Made by a program: the position numbers and the translations under genes. From NCBI GenBank assembly GCA_964407695.1, contig CAYOWQ010000007.1, positions 1-64,000 of the forward strand: a stretch of DNA of 64,000 nucleotides, given 5' to 3'. The notes below the pieces were generated by a model. It searched no databases, was not told the origin of the DNA, and saw nothing but the letters and a program-made list of their open reading frames with translations. This DNA is from CAYOWQ01 sp964407695 (GTDB lineage Bacteria > Planctomycetota > Phycisphaerae > Phycisphaerales > SM1A02). Below, in pieces: positions 8,821 to 18,296 of this stretch (positions within the stretch are counted from its first letter, which is position 1; every line of letters begins with the position of its first letter).

Positions 8821-8895
8821 AGGAACATTGTGGCGATCGCTTCGACCTGTGTCGAGAGAAAGGCGTTCTCCGGTATCAAGAATTGCTCGGGCAAC

Positions 8896-10263
8896 CTACT
8901 TGCGGCGGATGATGATGCCCGTACGATCATCCTCGGGCGGAGCGCCGGCGGAGAACTTGTCGACGGCCGCAAGAAGGCCATCGAGGATGTCGCTCGCCGA
9001 CGAACTCATCAGGGGCTTGAGGGTTTGCAAGACTCGCTCGTCGCCGAAACGACTCCCGGATGGGGACGGGGCTTCGAAGAAGCCGTCGGTCAGGGCGATG
9101 AAGCAATCACCCGGTTCGAGAATGCGAACAAACGGTTCGTCGTATTTCCAATCGTCGGCGACACCGAGCGGAACGCCCCCGGATTCCAGTACCTCGAAAT
9201 CCTGCGAGGAGGCGTGGTAGTAGAGAAGCGGTCCCTGGCCCGCGCTGAGGCCTTCGAGCCGGGATTCATGGACAAAGAGTCTTCCGAACCATGCGGTGAC
9301 GAATCGGCTGGCCGGGAGATCCTCACAGAGCTGCTGGTTGATGTGTTGCACCATGCCCTTGAGATCGGCGCGGAGACGCACGGCCATGCGGAGCATTGAA
9401 CGAGCTTGAGTTGCAGAGAGGGCGGGGCCGATTCCGTGGCCGGTGGCATCGCCGAGCAGGAAGGCGACTTCGTCGGCGGCATCGCCGGGCTTGCAAGGTT
9501 CGATCCCATCGGGACCATCCTTCATGCCGCCAAGGAAGCCGACGATGTCGTAGGCATCGCCTCCGGTTTCATCGGCGGGGAGGGCGATGGCCGCGAGATC
9601 GAACCCTGGGGTGACGGGAAGGACACGGGGAAACGTCTGCTGCTGAATGGAACGGGCGACCTGCAGGTCTCGTTCGAGTCGCTCGCGCACGACGCGGTCT
9701 TCGATGAGTCGGCCGCGACGAATGGCGACGGCAGCCTGGGAGGCCAGAGCCTGAGCGAGTGATTCATCCTCGGCGGAGAACGGCTCGCCGTTTTTCTTGT
9801 TGAGCACCTGAGAGACGCCGATCAGTTCACCGTCGTGGGCGATGAGGGGAATGGTGAGAATGGATCGGGTATGGAAGCCGGTGCGTTTGTCGATTTCCTT
9901 ATTGAAACGGGAGTCGGCATAGGCATCGGGGATGTTGATGAGGGATTTCGACGCGGCGGCCTGGCCGGCGATGCCGCTGCCGAGCGGAATGCGGATCTGT
10001 GATGGTTTGGGATCGTGAGGCGTTCCGTTTCCGCCGTGGACATTCTTGAAGGGGGCGCTGATTCCGTGGGCGACGGTGGTGAAGAGTTCCTGCGACTTGG
10101 CGTCGAACTGAAAGACGGTGGCGCGCTCGGCGTCGAGGGTGTCGCGCATCGCGTCGATGACGGACTGGAGGATCTCGACGAGATTGGCGGATTGACCGAT
10201 GATCCTCGCAACCGCGAGGACTCGTTCAAGGGCGGATCGAGAATCGCGAGCAGACTCCGGCAC
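8896..10263 (-). CDS. GAF-domain SpoIIE/RsbU-type PP2C phosphatase
   Basis: This 455-residue protein has an N-terminal GAF sensor (about residues 20-180, with ERATVFQFDAKSQELF and SILTIPL), a short helical linker beginning LERDLQVARSIQQQTFPR, and a PP2C-like SpoIIE domain (about 215-450). Metal-binding acidic motifs GDATGHG and LTDGFFEA are intact. Such phosphatases dephosphorylate STAS anti-anti-sigma factors in partner-switching cascades. A STAS protein lies at 54009 and a second phosphatase at 11376. The start codon is GTG 10263. It is divergent from cysE with a short spacer of about 77 bases. Confidence 0.9.
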   Translation of the reverse strand: MPESARDSRSALERVLAVARIIGQSANLVEILQSVIDAMRDTLDAERATVFQFDAKSQELFTTVAHGISAPFKNVHGGNGTPHDPKPSQIRIPLGSGIAGQAAASKSLINIPDAYADSRFNKEIDKRTGFHTRSILTIPLIAHDGELIGVSQVLNKKNGEPFSAEDESLAQALASQAAVAIRRGRLIEDRVVRERLERDLQVARSIQQQTFPRVLPVTPGFDLAAIALPADETGGDAYDIVGFLGGMKDGPDGIEPCKPGDAADEVAFLLGDATGHGIGPALSATQARSMLRMAVRLRADLKGMVQHINQQLCEDLPASRFVTAWFGRLFVHESRLEGLSAGQGPLLYYHASSQDFEVLESGGVPLGVADDWKYDEPFVRILEPGDCFIALTDGFFEAPSPSGSRFGDERVLQTLKPLMSSSASDILDGLLAAVDKFSAGAPPEDDRTGIIIRRK

Positions 10264-10340
10264 ATGGTCACTTTACCCGGCTTTTGACTTCGCTGGTCAC
10301 AAAGGCCCCGTTGGATGCCCTGTCGTCGTACTATGCCGTT

Positions 10341-11351
10341 ATGACTGCCGCACAGCCTTCGTACAGCCATGGTCCCGCAAGCGTCCTGGGGCGGCCGGTG
10401 CCGCTGGATGGGGCTCGATTGTCGGATGCGATCGGCCGCCTGACGGAATCAATTCTGGCGGACTCGCGAATCCATCGAACCTCGACGGCGTGGCTACCCG
10501 ACCGAGAGGAGGTGCACCTGATCCTGGAGCGGCTGACGTGGCTGATCTTTCCGGGTTTCTTTGGGCCTCGGACGTTGTCGCGGGGGGCGATGCGGGAGCA
10601 TGTGTCGGCGATCGTGGAGGATGTGTCGCAGCGGCTTTTTCGGCAGCTGTCGGCCGCGTTTCGGTATGAGCGGAAGATCGAGGACGATGCATCGCATTTT
10701 GACGAGGTGTGTGCGGAGTGTGATGAGCGGGCCGGGGAGATACTGCTTTCGTTTCTTTCGGAGTTGCCGAATGTTCGGCGGATGCTGTCGCTGGATGTGC
10801 AGGCGGCGTTTGACGGCGACCCGGCAGCCCGGCATACGGATGAGATCATCTTCTGCTATCCGGGGATTCGGGCGATTACGGCGCACCGGATTGCGCACGA
10901 GTTTTATAAGCGGCGGGTGCCGCTGGTGCCGAGGATGATGGCGGAGATTTCGCACTCCGAAACGGGGATTGATATCCATCCGGGGGCGAAGGTTGGACGG
11001 TCGTTCTTCATTGATCACGGCACGGGCGTGGTGATCGGCGAGACGACGGTGATCGGGGAGCACTGCAGGATTTATCAGGGCGTGACGCTGGGTGCTGCGT
11101 TCTTTGAGAAGGATGACGACGGCAAGATGAAGCGGGGCACGAAGCGGCACCCGACGCTTGAGGACCATGTGACGGTGTATGCCGGGGCGACGATTCTCGG
11201 CGGAAACACGATCATCGGAGCGGGGTCACAGATCAACGGCGGTGTATTCCTGACGACGTCGGTGCCACCGGGCCACGTGGTTCGGGCACCCAAGGTGGAA
11301 TTGACGTTGAGAAACAATCCGGAAATGCCGCCGGCGAATTTCGCGATCTGA
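10341..11351 (+). CDS. cysE: Serine O-acetyltransferase
   Basis: CysE acetylates L-serine from acetyl-CoA, the first step of cysteine synthesis. The C-terminal half is a left-handed beta-helix of hexapeptide repeats with the catalytic region SETGIDIHPGAKVG, DHGTGVVIGET and IYQGVTLGA. The N-terminal half is longer and helical, as in the EpsC/plant-like form (336 residues versus about 270 in E. coli). The start is ambiguous: ATG 10341 is preferred, while a TTG at 10284 would add 19 residues and reach into the promoter region shared with the divergent GAF phosphatase. No cysK is adjacent. Confidence 0.92.
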   Translation: MTAAQPSYSHGPASVLGRPVPLDGARLSDAIGRLTESILADSRIHRTSTAWLPDREEVHLILERLTWLIFPGFFGPRTLSRGAMREHVSAIVEDVSQRLFRQLSAAFRYERKIEDDASHFDEVCAECDERAGEILLSFLSELPNVRRMLSLDVQAAFDGDPAARHTDEIIFCYPGIRAITAHRIAHEFYKRRVPLVPRMMAEISHSETGIDIHPGAKVGRSFFIDHGTGVVIGETTVIGEHCRIYQGVTLGAAFFEKDDDGKMKRGTKRHPTLEDHVTVYAGATILGGNTIIGAGSQINGGVFLTTSVPPGHVVRAPKVELTLRNNPEMPPANFAI

Positions 11352-11375
11352 TCACGAGGCACCCTCAACCCCGCC

Positions 11376-13508
11376 ATGGACCGGCAGGCCACACAATCCC
11401 CCGCACCGTCGATCGACGACCACCATGGCAAGGGTGTGCCCATGGTGGTGATCTTCTCATTGGGGGTGCTGCTGCCCTTGGCAGCGCTGGCGACTGGGCT
11501 GGTCTGGCTGCTTTCGGCGACGGGCACGGGAATCGCCGAGCATCTGGGATCGGCGATGCTGAATCAGGCGGTGGAGGGTGTTCGCCGAGACGTGCGCGGG
11601 TATCTCACGCAGGCGATGGCGGTGAGTGACCTGTATGCCCGGCGGGTCGAGACGGGCCGGCTTCCGGTCGACAACCTCCAGGTGTGGGAGGACCTGGCCC
11701 TGGAGGACATGCTGGCACACAGCGACATTGCATCCATTTGCTTTGCCAACCTTCAAGGCGATACCACGTGGGTGCTGCGGGCGCATGGAAGGATGGAGGT
11801 CGGCGCTGTCGACGGTCCGGGCGGGCACCGAGCGATCGAACACGAGATCTTTGCGGACGGTCGCCGGGGGGACATGCCGCTGCGGGAGTATGAATACGTG
11901 GCGTCTTCGCGGCCGTGGTATTCGGCGGCCATGCAACACGACGGGCCGACGTGGATTCCGGTGTATTTCTGGTTCGGCGACGGCGGGCTGGCGACCGAAT
12001 CAGGGACGGGTTACACGCGGGCGATCTCGGGACCGGGGGGCGAGCGTGCGGGGGCGCTGGTGATTGATGTCACGCTTGGGGCGCTCTCTGATTTCCTGAA
12101 GCGGCAACGTGTGGCGGAGCATGGTCGGCTGATCATCGTGGATGGAGAAGGGCAGATTGTGGCGGCGTCTGCGGGGCCGGTGATTTCGTCGGAGAACTCC
12201 AGGCTGTCGGTGGTCGAGAGCTCGGATGCGGCGGCCCGGGCCATCGCCGTGAAGCTGAAGGACACCGACTACTCCGCAGCGCCGGCGGGAGATTCGTCGA
12301 AGGCCGTGGCGACGTTCAGTGGCATCGCATCCCTCGCGACCGGTTCATCGATGCCGGTGGAGGTGGATGGTGAGCCGTGGCGGGCACAGATGTCTGCGTT
12401 GGCGCCGTTTCCGGGCATTGACTGGTGGGTGATCGCGCTGATTCCGGAAGCGGAGTTCATGAGCGATGCCGAAGCTGCCCAGAGGCGGGCACTGTTTGTC
12501 TCCGTGGGGATGATCGTGGTGGCGGCGGTGCTTGGGTTGGCGCTGTCGCGACGAATGACGCGCCCGCTGCTGGTGCTGAATGACTTCGTGAGGCGAGTTG
12601 GCGGCGGGGATTTCAAGGCAAAGATCAATCTGAAAGCGTCTCGCGAGCTCACCGAGCTTTCGCGAGCGCTGAACGAGATGGCTGCGGGGCTTCGGCAGCG
12701 GAGTGAGTTGCAGCAATCGCTCTCGATCGCCATGCAGGTCCAGCGTTCGCTGTTGCCGCGAAGCGCTCCGTCGATCCCCGGATTGGACATTGCTGGGCGG
12801 GCGCGATATTGCGACGCCACGGGCGGCGACTATTACGATTTCATCGAGATCGCCGAAAGCCCGCGAGCGGGATTGGTGATCGCGGTGGGCGATGTGATGG
12901 GACATGGGGTGGCTGCAGCGCTCTTGATGGCGACGGCGCGGGCAGCGCTTCGTGCGAATGCGCACCGGGCGGGCTCGCTGGGAGACCTGATGACGACGGT
13001 GAACGACGTCCTGGCTCGAGACGCCGAGCACGGGCGGTTCGTGACCATGTCGCTGGTGGTGGTGGACCCCAAGACACACGTGGTGCGATGGGCGTGTGCG
13101 GGGCATGATCCCGCACTGCAATACATGCCGGAGCCCGATGGGCCGGGTGGATTCGCGACGCTGGACGGCGGCGATCTGCCGCTTGGCGTGAGCGAGAATG
13201 TGATCTATGAGGAGTATCGCGCCAAGGATGTGCCCGCGGGGTCGATCCTGTTCATCGGCACGGACGGCATCTGGGAGGCGCGCAATCCCGATGGCGAGAT
13301 GTTCGGCAAAAGCCGGCTCAAGAACGTGATCCGGGCCCATGCCAATGAATCGGCGGCCGACCTTGCCGAGGCGATCGAGAGATCGGTGCGGGTCTTTGCG
13401 GACACCCAGCCCATCATGGATGACATCACGTTCGTGGTTATCAAGCTGTTACATCCGGTGTCGGCCGCAACATTGGATCATGTCGAACCTGGAGCGGCGA
13501 AAATCTGA
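11376..13508 (+). CDS. Membrane Cache-HAMP SpoIIE-type PP2C phosphatase
   Basis: This 710-residue membrane receptor-phosphatase has a first transmembrane helix at about residues 26-50 and a large extracytoplasmic sensor of Cache type (about 60-360). A second transmembrane helix lies at about 370-390, followed by a HAMP domain beginning SRRMTRPLLVLNDFVRRV. The SpoIIE phosphatase domain occupies about 465-690, with GDVMGHG and GTDGIWEA as its metal-binding acidic motifs. It should signal an external ligand by dephosphorylating a STAS protein. It begins 24 bases after cysE on the same strand. It is the second phosphatase of this class within 5 kb and shares only the catalytic domain with the GAF protein. 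Confidence 0.92.
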   Translation: MDRQATQSPAPSIDDHHGKGVPMVVIFSLGVLLPLAALATGLVWLLSATGTGIAEHLGSAMLNQAVEGVRRDVRGYLTQAMAVSDLYARRVETGRLPVDNLQVWEDLALEDMLAHSDIASICFANLQGDTTWVLRAHGRMEVGAVDGPGGHRAIEHEIFADGRRGDMPLREYEYVASSRPWYSAAMQHDGPTWIPVYFWFGDGGLATESGTGYTRAISGPGGERAGALVIDVTLGALSDFLKRQRVAEHGRLIIVDGEGQIVAASAGPVISSENSRLSVVESSDAAARAIAVKLKDTDYSAAPAGDSSKAVATFSGIASLATGSSMPVEVDGEPWRAQMSALAPFPGIDWWVIALIPEAEFMSDAEAAQRRALFVSVGMIVVAAVLGLALSRRMTRPLLVLNDFVRRVGGGDFKAKINLKASRELTELSRALNEMAAGLRQRSELQQSLSIAMQVQRSLLPRSAPSIPGLDIAGRARYCDATGGDYYDFIEIAESPRAGLVIAVGDVMGHGVAAALLMATARAALRANAHRAGSLGDLMTTVNDVLARDAEHGRFVTMSLVVVDPKTHVVRWACAGHDPALQYMPEPDGPGGFATLDGGDLPLGVSENVIYEEYRAKDVPAGSILFIGTDGIWEARNPDGEMFGKSRLKNVIRAHANESAADLAEAIERSVRVFADTQPIMDDITFVVIKLLHPVSAATLDHVEPGAAKI

Positions 13509-13541
13509 AGGTGGGCCGGACGGCCTGACGATCTGGCCTGT

Positions 13542-13784
13542 ATGGGACTCTTTGGAACCGATCCGGCCGTGATGTTGAGGCTGCGCGAGATTGAGCGCAA
13601 GCTCGACCTGATCATGCAGGCCCTGGAGATTCGACTTCCTGCGTCATCGTCGGCGGCTGTTGACGACGATGTGCAGATCCTGATTCGAACCGGGCGCAAG
13701 ATCGAAGCGATCAAGCGTTATCGCGAGTTGACCGGCGTGGGACTTGCCGAGGCCAAGGCGTATGTCGAGACGCTGGAGCGCTAG
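13542..13784 (+). CDS. Orphan ribosomal L7/L12 C-terminal-like domain protein
   Basis: This 80-residue protein starts with a short helical segment (LREIERKLDLIMQAL) and a Ser/Ala/Asp linker. It ends with a compact domain reading GRKIEAIKRYRELTGVGLAEAKAYVETL. That end matches the helix-loop-helix signature of the bL12 C-terminal domain, which recruits translation GTPases. It is too short for bL12 itself, which has about 120 residues plus a dimerisation domain. It lies in a phosphatase context rather than an rplJL operon. Stand-alone bL12-CTD proteins are known in several phyla with unclear function. It is separated from the phosphatase by 33 bases and ends 21 bases from the stop of the convergent ccsA gene. 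Confidence 0.8.
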   Translation: MGLFGTDPAVMLRLREIERKLDLIMQALEIRLPASSSAAVDDDVQILIRTGRKIEAIKRYRELTGVGLAEAKAYVETLER

Positions 13785-13805
13785 ACCGTTGCCCGGCGGG
13801 ATGGC

Positions 13806-15635
13806 TCAGGCGTAGGAGTGCAGGCCTGAGATCACAAAGTTGATCACGATCCAATTAAAGAGCATGACGCCCGCGCCGACGACGGCGAGGACGGCGGTCC
13901 ACAGGCCCTTCTCTTTCACTTTCAATCGCACATGAATGAGGATGGCGAAGATGATGAAGGTATTCAGCGCGAAGACTTCCTTGGGGTCCCATCCCCATGG
14001 CCGGCCCCATGAATGATCGGCCCAAATCGCGCCCATCACGATGCCGGCCCAGAGCAGGATGAAGGAGATTTCCATGAGGAGCATGGTGGCTCCATCGAGA
14101 ACCTCGCCCACCGTCACCCGCGGCCGCTCGATGCCGATCGCCTTCGATCCGGGCACGGGATTCAACTCGGCCCGGGCGGCAGCGCCCATCGCAGCGCTGA
14201 TTGGAGCGACAGGTTCGAGCTGGGCGTTCTGCATGAGGAGGCCCGCCCCGCCCATGCGAGCGTAATCAGGCTGGACGTTGAGGAACATGCGGCAGATGAA
14301 GTAGTAGCCGAGATAGAAGATGGCTGTGAAGGCGGCCATGAAGATGAGGACGTAGGAGAAAATGATGACGTTGGTGTGGATATAGAGCCAAACGTCGTGG
14401 AGGACGGGCATGATGTTGGAGATGTTGGGATTGAGCTGGACGGGCAGGAAGTGTGCCGCCATGAGGGCCACCATGCTGGCGCCGGCGCTTCCAAGGGCGA
14501 AGAGGTTGCGCATGGGATGCCTGCGGGCGAAATGCTCGAGGATGACGGCGCCCACTCCGCCGAACCATGCACTGGTGGTGACGGCTTCGAACATGTTGGC
14601 GTTGGGCCATCGTCCTGAGACATACCAGCGGAGGAGGAGGGCGAAGGTATGAAAACCGAAGGCCAGGAAGAAGACGGAAAGGCCGGCAGCTCGTGCCCAG
14701 TTCCATCGATAGATAAAGGCCATGGAGAGGAGAATCAAGGCCAGCAGATAGATCATCCATATCCAGACCATGCCCTTGGCCTTGAAGTACCAGCTCTCCC
14801 ACGACAGTCGGGATTCTGTTGGATAAAGACCGGCGGAATCGGCCTGACGAACCAGGGAACTCAGATCTCGCGAAGCCGCCGTGACGGCATCGGCATCCTG
14901 GCGATACCAGGCGACGGCAAAGGAAAGCCAGGTGTCAGCGATCTGCTTCTGGAGCGCGGGGTCGAGCCCCTCGATGGGTGGGGCCGGATTGAGCGCGGAA
15001 GGGTTGGCTGAGGACGGATCTCCCTGAGGCCAGATTTCTCTCAAGCTGTGCCAGGGGCGATTCAGCCCGGCGGAGGCTGGTATGACGCGGAGGCTGTCCA
15101 TGAGAACATCCGGCGAGAGCAGCGAGCGGGCGCTCTCCACTTCGCGCATGGACTTCTCCGTACGGATGAGATCAGCCTTGAATCGTTCGAGGAGCAGAGC
15201 GATTCCCGGGTCGGACAGCAGCCTGTCTGAGATCAGGCCCGAGGATCGGAAGATCTCAAGCCGGGAGACCAGGTCGGGATGCAGTCGAGCGAGTTCATCG
15301 GCGATGGCATTCCGAACAAGCTTGTTCTTCACATAGATGACGTCGGCATCGCGATAGGCGTCAGGCCGGAACATCATGTCGATAAAGGTGAAGGCGGGCG
15401 ACTGGTCGGCGATGCGCTTCGGGCCCGAGACGAATTGCATCATCGCATTGGCATGCGAGTCGAAGGATTTGATCCGGCCATCAGTCATGACGGCGATGCG
15501 GCCAAGAGGAGAGAGATCGACCCGCTTCGCGAATGGCGCTGGGCTGCCAGACTCCGCCGCGGCAAGTACCGGGGAGGCACATCCGAAAGCGACGATGAGC
15601 AGCAGAATGAGAGTGTGGTGGAGGCGGGGATTCAT
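13806..15635 (-). CDS. ccsA: Cytochrome c biogenesis protein CcsA (ResC-type)
   Basis: This 609-residue component of system II cytochrome c maturation works with ResB/CcsB to export heme and ligate it to apocytochrome CXXCH. An exported N-terminal part of about 300 residues follows a signal-like helix. A C-terminal multi-pass domain contains the tryptophan-rich heme-handling motif WGRPWGWDPKE and conserved histidines in FHTFAL and DVWLYIHTN. The large soluble N-terminal extension is seen in planctomycete and Bacteroidetes forms. ATG 15635 overlaps the upstream ccsB TGA as ATGA, indicating translational coupling; the frame extends further upstream but only inside ccsB. Confidence 0.92.
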   Translation of the reverse strand: MNPRLHHTLILLLIVAFGCASPVLAAAESGSPAPFAKRVDLSPLGRIAVMTDGRIKSFDSHANAMMQFVSGPKRIADQSPAFTFIDMMFRPDAYRDADVIYVKNKLVRNAIADELARLHPDLVSRLEIFRSSGLISDRLLSDPGIALLLERFKADLIRTEKSMREVESARSLLSPDVLMDSLRVIPASAGLNRPWHSLREIWPQGDPSSANPSALNPAPPIEGLDPALQKQIADTWLSFAVAWYRQDADAVTAASRDLSSLVRQADSAGLYPTESRLSWESWYFKAKGMVWIWMIYLLALILLSMAFIYRWNWARAAGLSVFFLAFGFHTFALLLRWYVSGRWPNANMFEAVTTSAWFGGVGAVILEHFARRHPMRNLFALGSAGASMVALMAAHFLPVQLNPNISNIMPVLHDVWLYIHTNVIIFSYVLIFMAAFTAIFYLGYYFICRMFLNVQPDYARMGGAGLLMQNAQLEPVAPISAAMGAAARAELNPVPGSKAIGIERPRVTVGEVLDGATMLLMEISFILLWAGIVMGAIWADHSWGRPWGWDPKEVFALNTFIIFAILIHVRLKVKEKGLWTAVLAVVGAGVMLFNWIVINFVISGLHSYA

Positions 15636-18184
15636 GAACGAACCTTCGAATCTGCCGCGGCGGCAAGCGAGGCGAGCACGGCCATGCGGCGTCGGCGTTT
15701 GATGGCGGGTTTGACGTAGAACGCGTAGATCATTCCAACGACGGCGAGGCAGCAACCGAAGAGCTGGACCCAGACTCCCTCGCGGTTGCCAACGCCGAGG
15801 ACGGTGTAGTTCATGCCCTTGGACCCGGGGTCACCGGGGCCGCGGCCGGGCAATGGTGGATCCCAAAAGGCCTGAAAATAGGCATATCCGCCGTGGCTGA
15901 TGGGGGCGTTGGTGCTGACGGATTCGGGCGGAGTGTTTCCATTGGGCGTGATGAAGCTGACCTGACTGGTGTAGTCGCGAATGGTTCCCTGTTCGCCGGT
16001 GTAGCCGCCGACGTTGGTGGTGAGATGGAAGCTGTCGAGGATGACGGGGTCGGGAAGCGACATTCTCCGACGGGAGAGAATGACCTCGATTTCGCGGCCG
16101 TCCTTCAGGCGATAGACGGTGGGTTCGAGGTAGTAGCGCATCAGCGTCTCCTGTTCGCTTTCAAACGGATATTTATGGAAGCGCACCCAAGGAGTGCCGT
16201 TGGTCGGAGTTGCGTCAGGAATTTGAACTTTGGCAAGCGTGAAGTACTGCTCGACGTCTGCATCACGATCTCGCTGCGCCACCGGGACGATCCAAGGACG
16301 ATTCTGCAGGACGGCCCGAGGCGCGTAGCTCGTGACGGCATAGTCGAGCGATTGGTCGAATTTCATCCCTGAGCCGACGACCAGAGAATCCACCCGGGAC
16401 TCGGTGGGGCTTGTGGCGACGACGGCACGAAGGGCGTTCTCCTCCGGCCCTGCAACGATGAGGAGGCTGGCAACGCCGCGACCGGGAACATAGCGAATGT
16501 CGATATCCGGATCGAGAAGCGTGCCGGCGCCATGGACATCGCTCGATCCTGATTCGCGGTCGCGGGTCAGCGATGCATCTTCAAAGGCCCAGCGGGAGAA
16601 CTCGCCGGACGGGGTCCGTATTGAAAGGATGGCGAGACGGTACGCCTGATTTCCGAGCACCAATGCATCTTCAATTCTTCGGACACCGATTTCGTAGTCC
16701 GTGCCTTCGATTTTCTGATACTGGACGCCCTGCTCGGCGGACGACCCTGGCGGCACCGAGAGTTCGAGATCCTTAATGCCTGCCTTGGGCACCGAGACGA
16801 TCATGTGCGGCGGTTTCCGGAGCGACTCGAACTCCTGTGGTGTTGCGGCCCAGCGAAAGGCCACGGCACCATTCTCGGCCGTGGAGAGTGCGGGATTGAA
16901 TGCCTCGAGTTCGTAATTGAATTGCTGACCCGTCGATGCCACGACGCGCAACGAAGCGACCGGATTGAGTCGGTCGCCGCCATCGACATTTTGCGGGAGA
17001 ACCCGGGCATAGCGCAGATAGCCTGCGATCTGAAGGTCCTTGCCGGCGAGCGGATCGTCAGATGTCCTTGCAGGCACGGAAATATCGATAGGGTCGGGCG
17101 CGGGGACGGCTGGACTGGGCCAGACCTCGGCGGCCGCGGAGATGTAGTCGTTGTAGCGAGGGAGACCATCGATGGGCCGCTCGATCCATTGCTGCGTCCC
17201 TCGCTCTCGAAGGTAGAGGGCGAAGGAATGGACCAGATAGAAGGAGGATTGTGGATCGGGCTGGAGGGAGAGCGTGACGGCGGTATTGACCAATGGTTGA
17301 TCCTCACCGAGGACCTTCTTGGCGCGCTTGAACGGCTGCGAGGGGTCGTTGGTCCGAATGAGGTCTTCGGTGTATTCGGGGTAATCCGCGAGAAGTTGGC
17401 GGATGAATGATTGCCCGTCGGGCGGGGTGATCATGACGTTGACGCTAAAGGCGGTCTTTCCGCTGTCGGCCCCTGACCGGATTTCCCAAGACGGGTCGGT
17501 CGCGGTGACCTCAAAGCGCCATTGCTGATCACCGGAGCTCACCGAGAGGCTGCTGCCAGGCATCGCCACCAAAGTGGCCTCCGCATTGCCGGGGGTCTGA
17601 ATGTGGATGGAGCGGCGAATCACCGGCGCATCCCCTTCAACCTTGGTGGAGAAGTACCAGACGCTCCCGAGTGCCAGAATGATGATTCCGGTGTGAATCA
17701 TCCAGACGCCCAGGTTGATCACCTTGAACGGGATGCGCCGAACGGTGGTGATGACGAGGTTGACGCAGAGCAGCGCAATGAGGAGGTTGAAGGGCCACCA
17801 GATAAACCACTCAAACTCAGTCAATTCGAAGGGACGCCATTGGCGAAGCTGGGCATGGGTCCACGCCGCCGGGTGAAAAATGTTGGGATGAATGGGATAT
17901 AGAATTCCTGCCGACCCCACGGAGGAATAGATGAAGAGGAGGATCAAGGTTGCAATGCCAAGAGGCACACTGCTCAAGACGTTGAGCAGGAGGGTGAGAG
18001 GCCCAAGCGATTCAGGGCGCTGTGACACGGAATCGGTTGTGGATTCGGCGGTGATTGACGTTGCGGAGAGAAGCTTGGTCATCTGGAGGGCGGGGGCAAG
18101 TTGGCCGGACAAAGTGTTGATGGATCGTACGCCTTCCGGTTTGAACAAGGGCGTTGTTTGATTCGCGGTCAGGTTCCATGCCAC
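15632..18184 (-). CDS. ccsB: Cytochrome c biogenesis protein ResB/CcsB
   Basis: This 850-residue ResB-type partner of CcsA has three N-terminal transmembrane helices (about residues 68-90, 125-150 and 165-185). A very large periplasmic domain follows, then a last transmembrane helix near 815-835 and a basic cytoplasmic tail (KPAIKRRRRM). ResB-domain motifs such as FNLLIALLCVNLV and GVWMIHTGIIILALGS are present. The frame starts at GTG 18184, which has AAGGGA nine bases before it; an ATG at 18082 is the alternative. It is divergent from the cysteine-rich repeat gene starting at 18297. Confidence 0.9.
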   Translation of the reverse strand: MAWNLTANQTTPLFKPEGVRSINTLSGQLAPALQMTKLLSATSITAESTTDSVSQRPESLGPLTLLLNVLSSVPLGIATLILLFIYSSVGSAGILYPIHPNIFHPAAWTHAQLRQWRPFELTEFEWFIWWPFNLLIALLCVNLVITTVRRIPFKVINLGVWMIHTGIIILALGSVWYFSTKVEGDAPVIRRSIHIQTPGNAEATLVAMPGSSLSVSSGDQQWRFEVTATDPSWEIRSGADSGKTAFSVNVMITPPDGQSFIRQLLADYPEYTEDLIRTNDPSQPFKRAKKVLGEDQPLVNTAVTLSLQPDPQSSFYLVHSFALYLRERGTQQWIERPIDGLPRYNDYISAAAEVWPSPAVPAPDPIDISVPARTSDDPLAGKDLQIAGYLRYARVLPQNVDGGDRLNPVASLRVVASTGQQFNYELEAFNPALSTAENGAVAFRWAATPQEFESLRKPPHMIVSVPKAGIKDLELSVPPGSSAEQGVQYQKIEGTDYEIGVRRIEDALVLGNQAYRLAILSIRTPSGEFSRWAFEDASLTRDRESGSSDVHGAGTLLDPDIDIRYVPGRGVASLLIVAGPEENALRAVVATSPTESRVDSLVVGSGMKFDQSLDYAVTSYAPRAVLQNRPWIVPVAQRDRDADVEQYFTLAKVQIPDATPTNGTPWVRFHKYPFESEQETLMRYYLEPTVYRLKDGREIEVILSRRRMSLPDPVILDSFHLTTNVGGYTGEQGTIRDYTSQVSFITPNGNTPPESVSTNAPISHGGYAYFQAFWDPPLPGRGPGDPGSKGMNYTVLGVGNREGVWVQLFGCCLAVVGMIYAFYVKPAIKRRRRMAVLASLAAAADSKVRS

Positions 18185-18296
18185 CAGAACAATTCCCTTG
18201 AATTTTCACCCGTTTCCTCGAATGCATGTCCGGCCGGACGAGAATGAGTGTTCATGGCACGCCCCAAACCCACACACTCTATGGGAGGAATGCTCT

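Noticed and set aside
12345..13340. 331-aa minus-strand frame inside the Cache-HAMP phosphatase
   Set aside because: His/Arg-rich shadow frame created by GC-rich codons of a well-supported gene.
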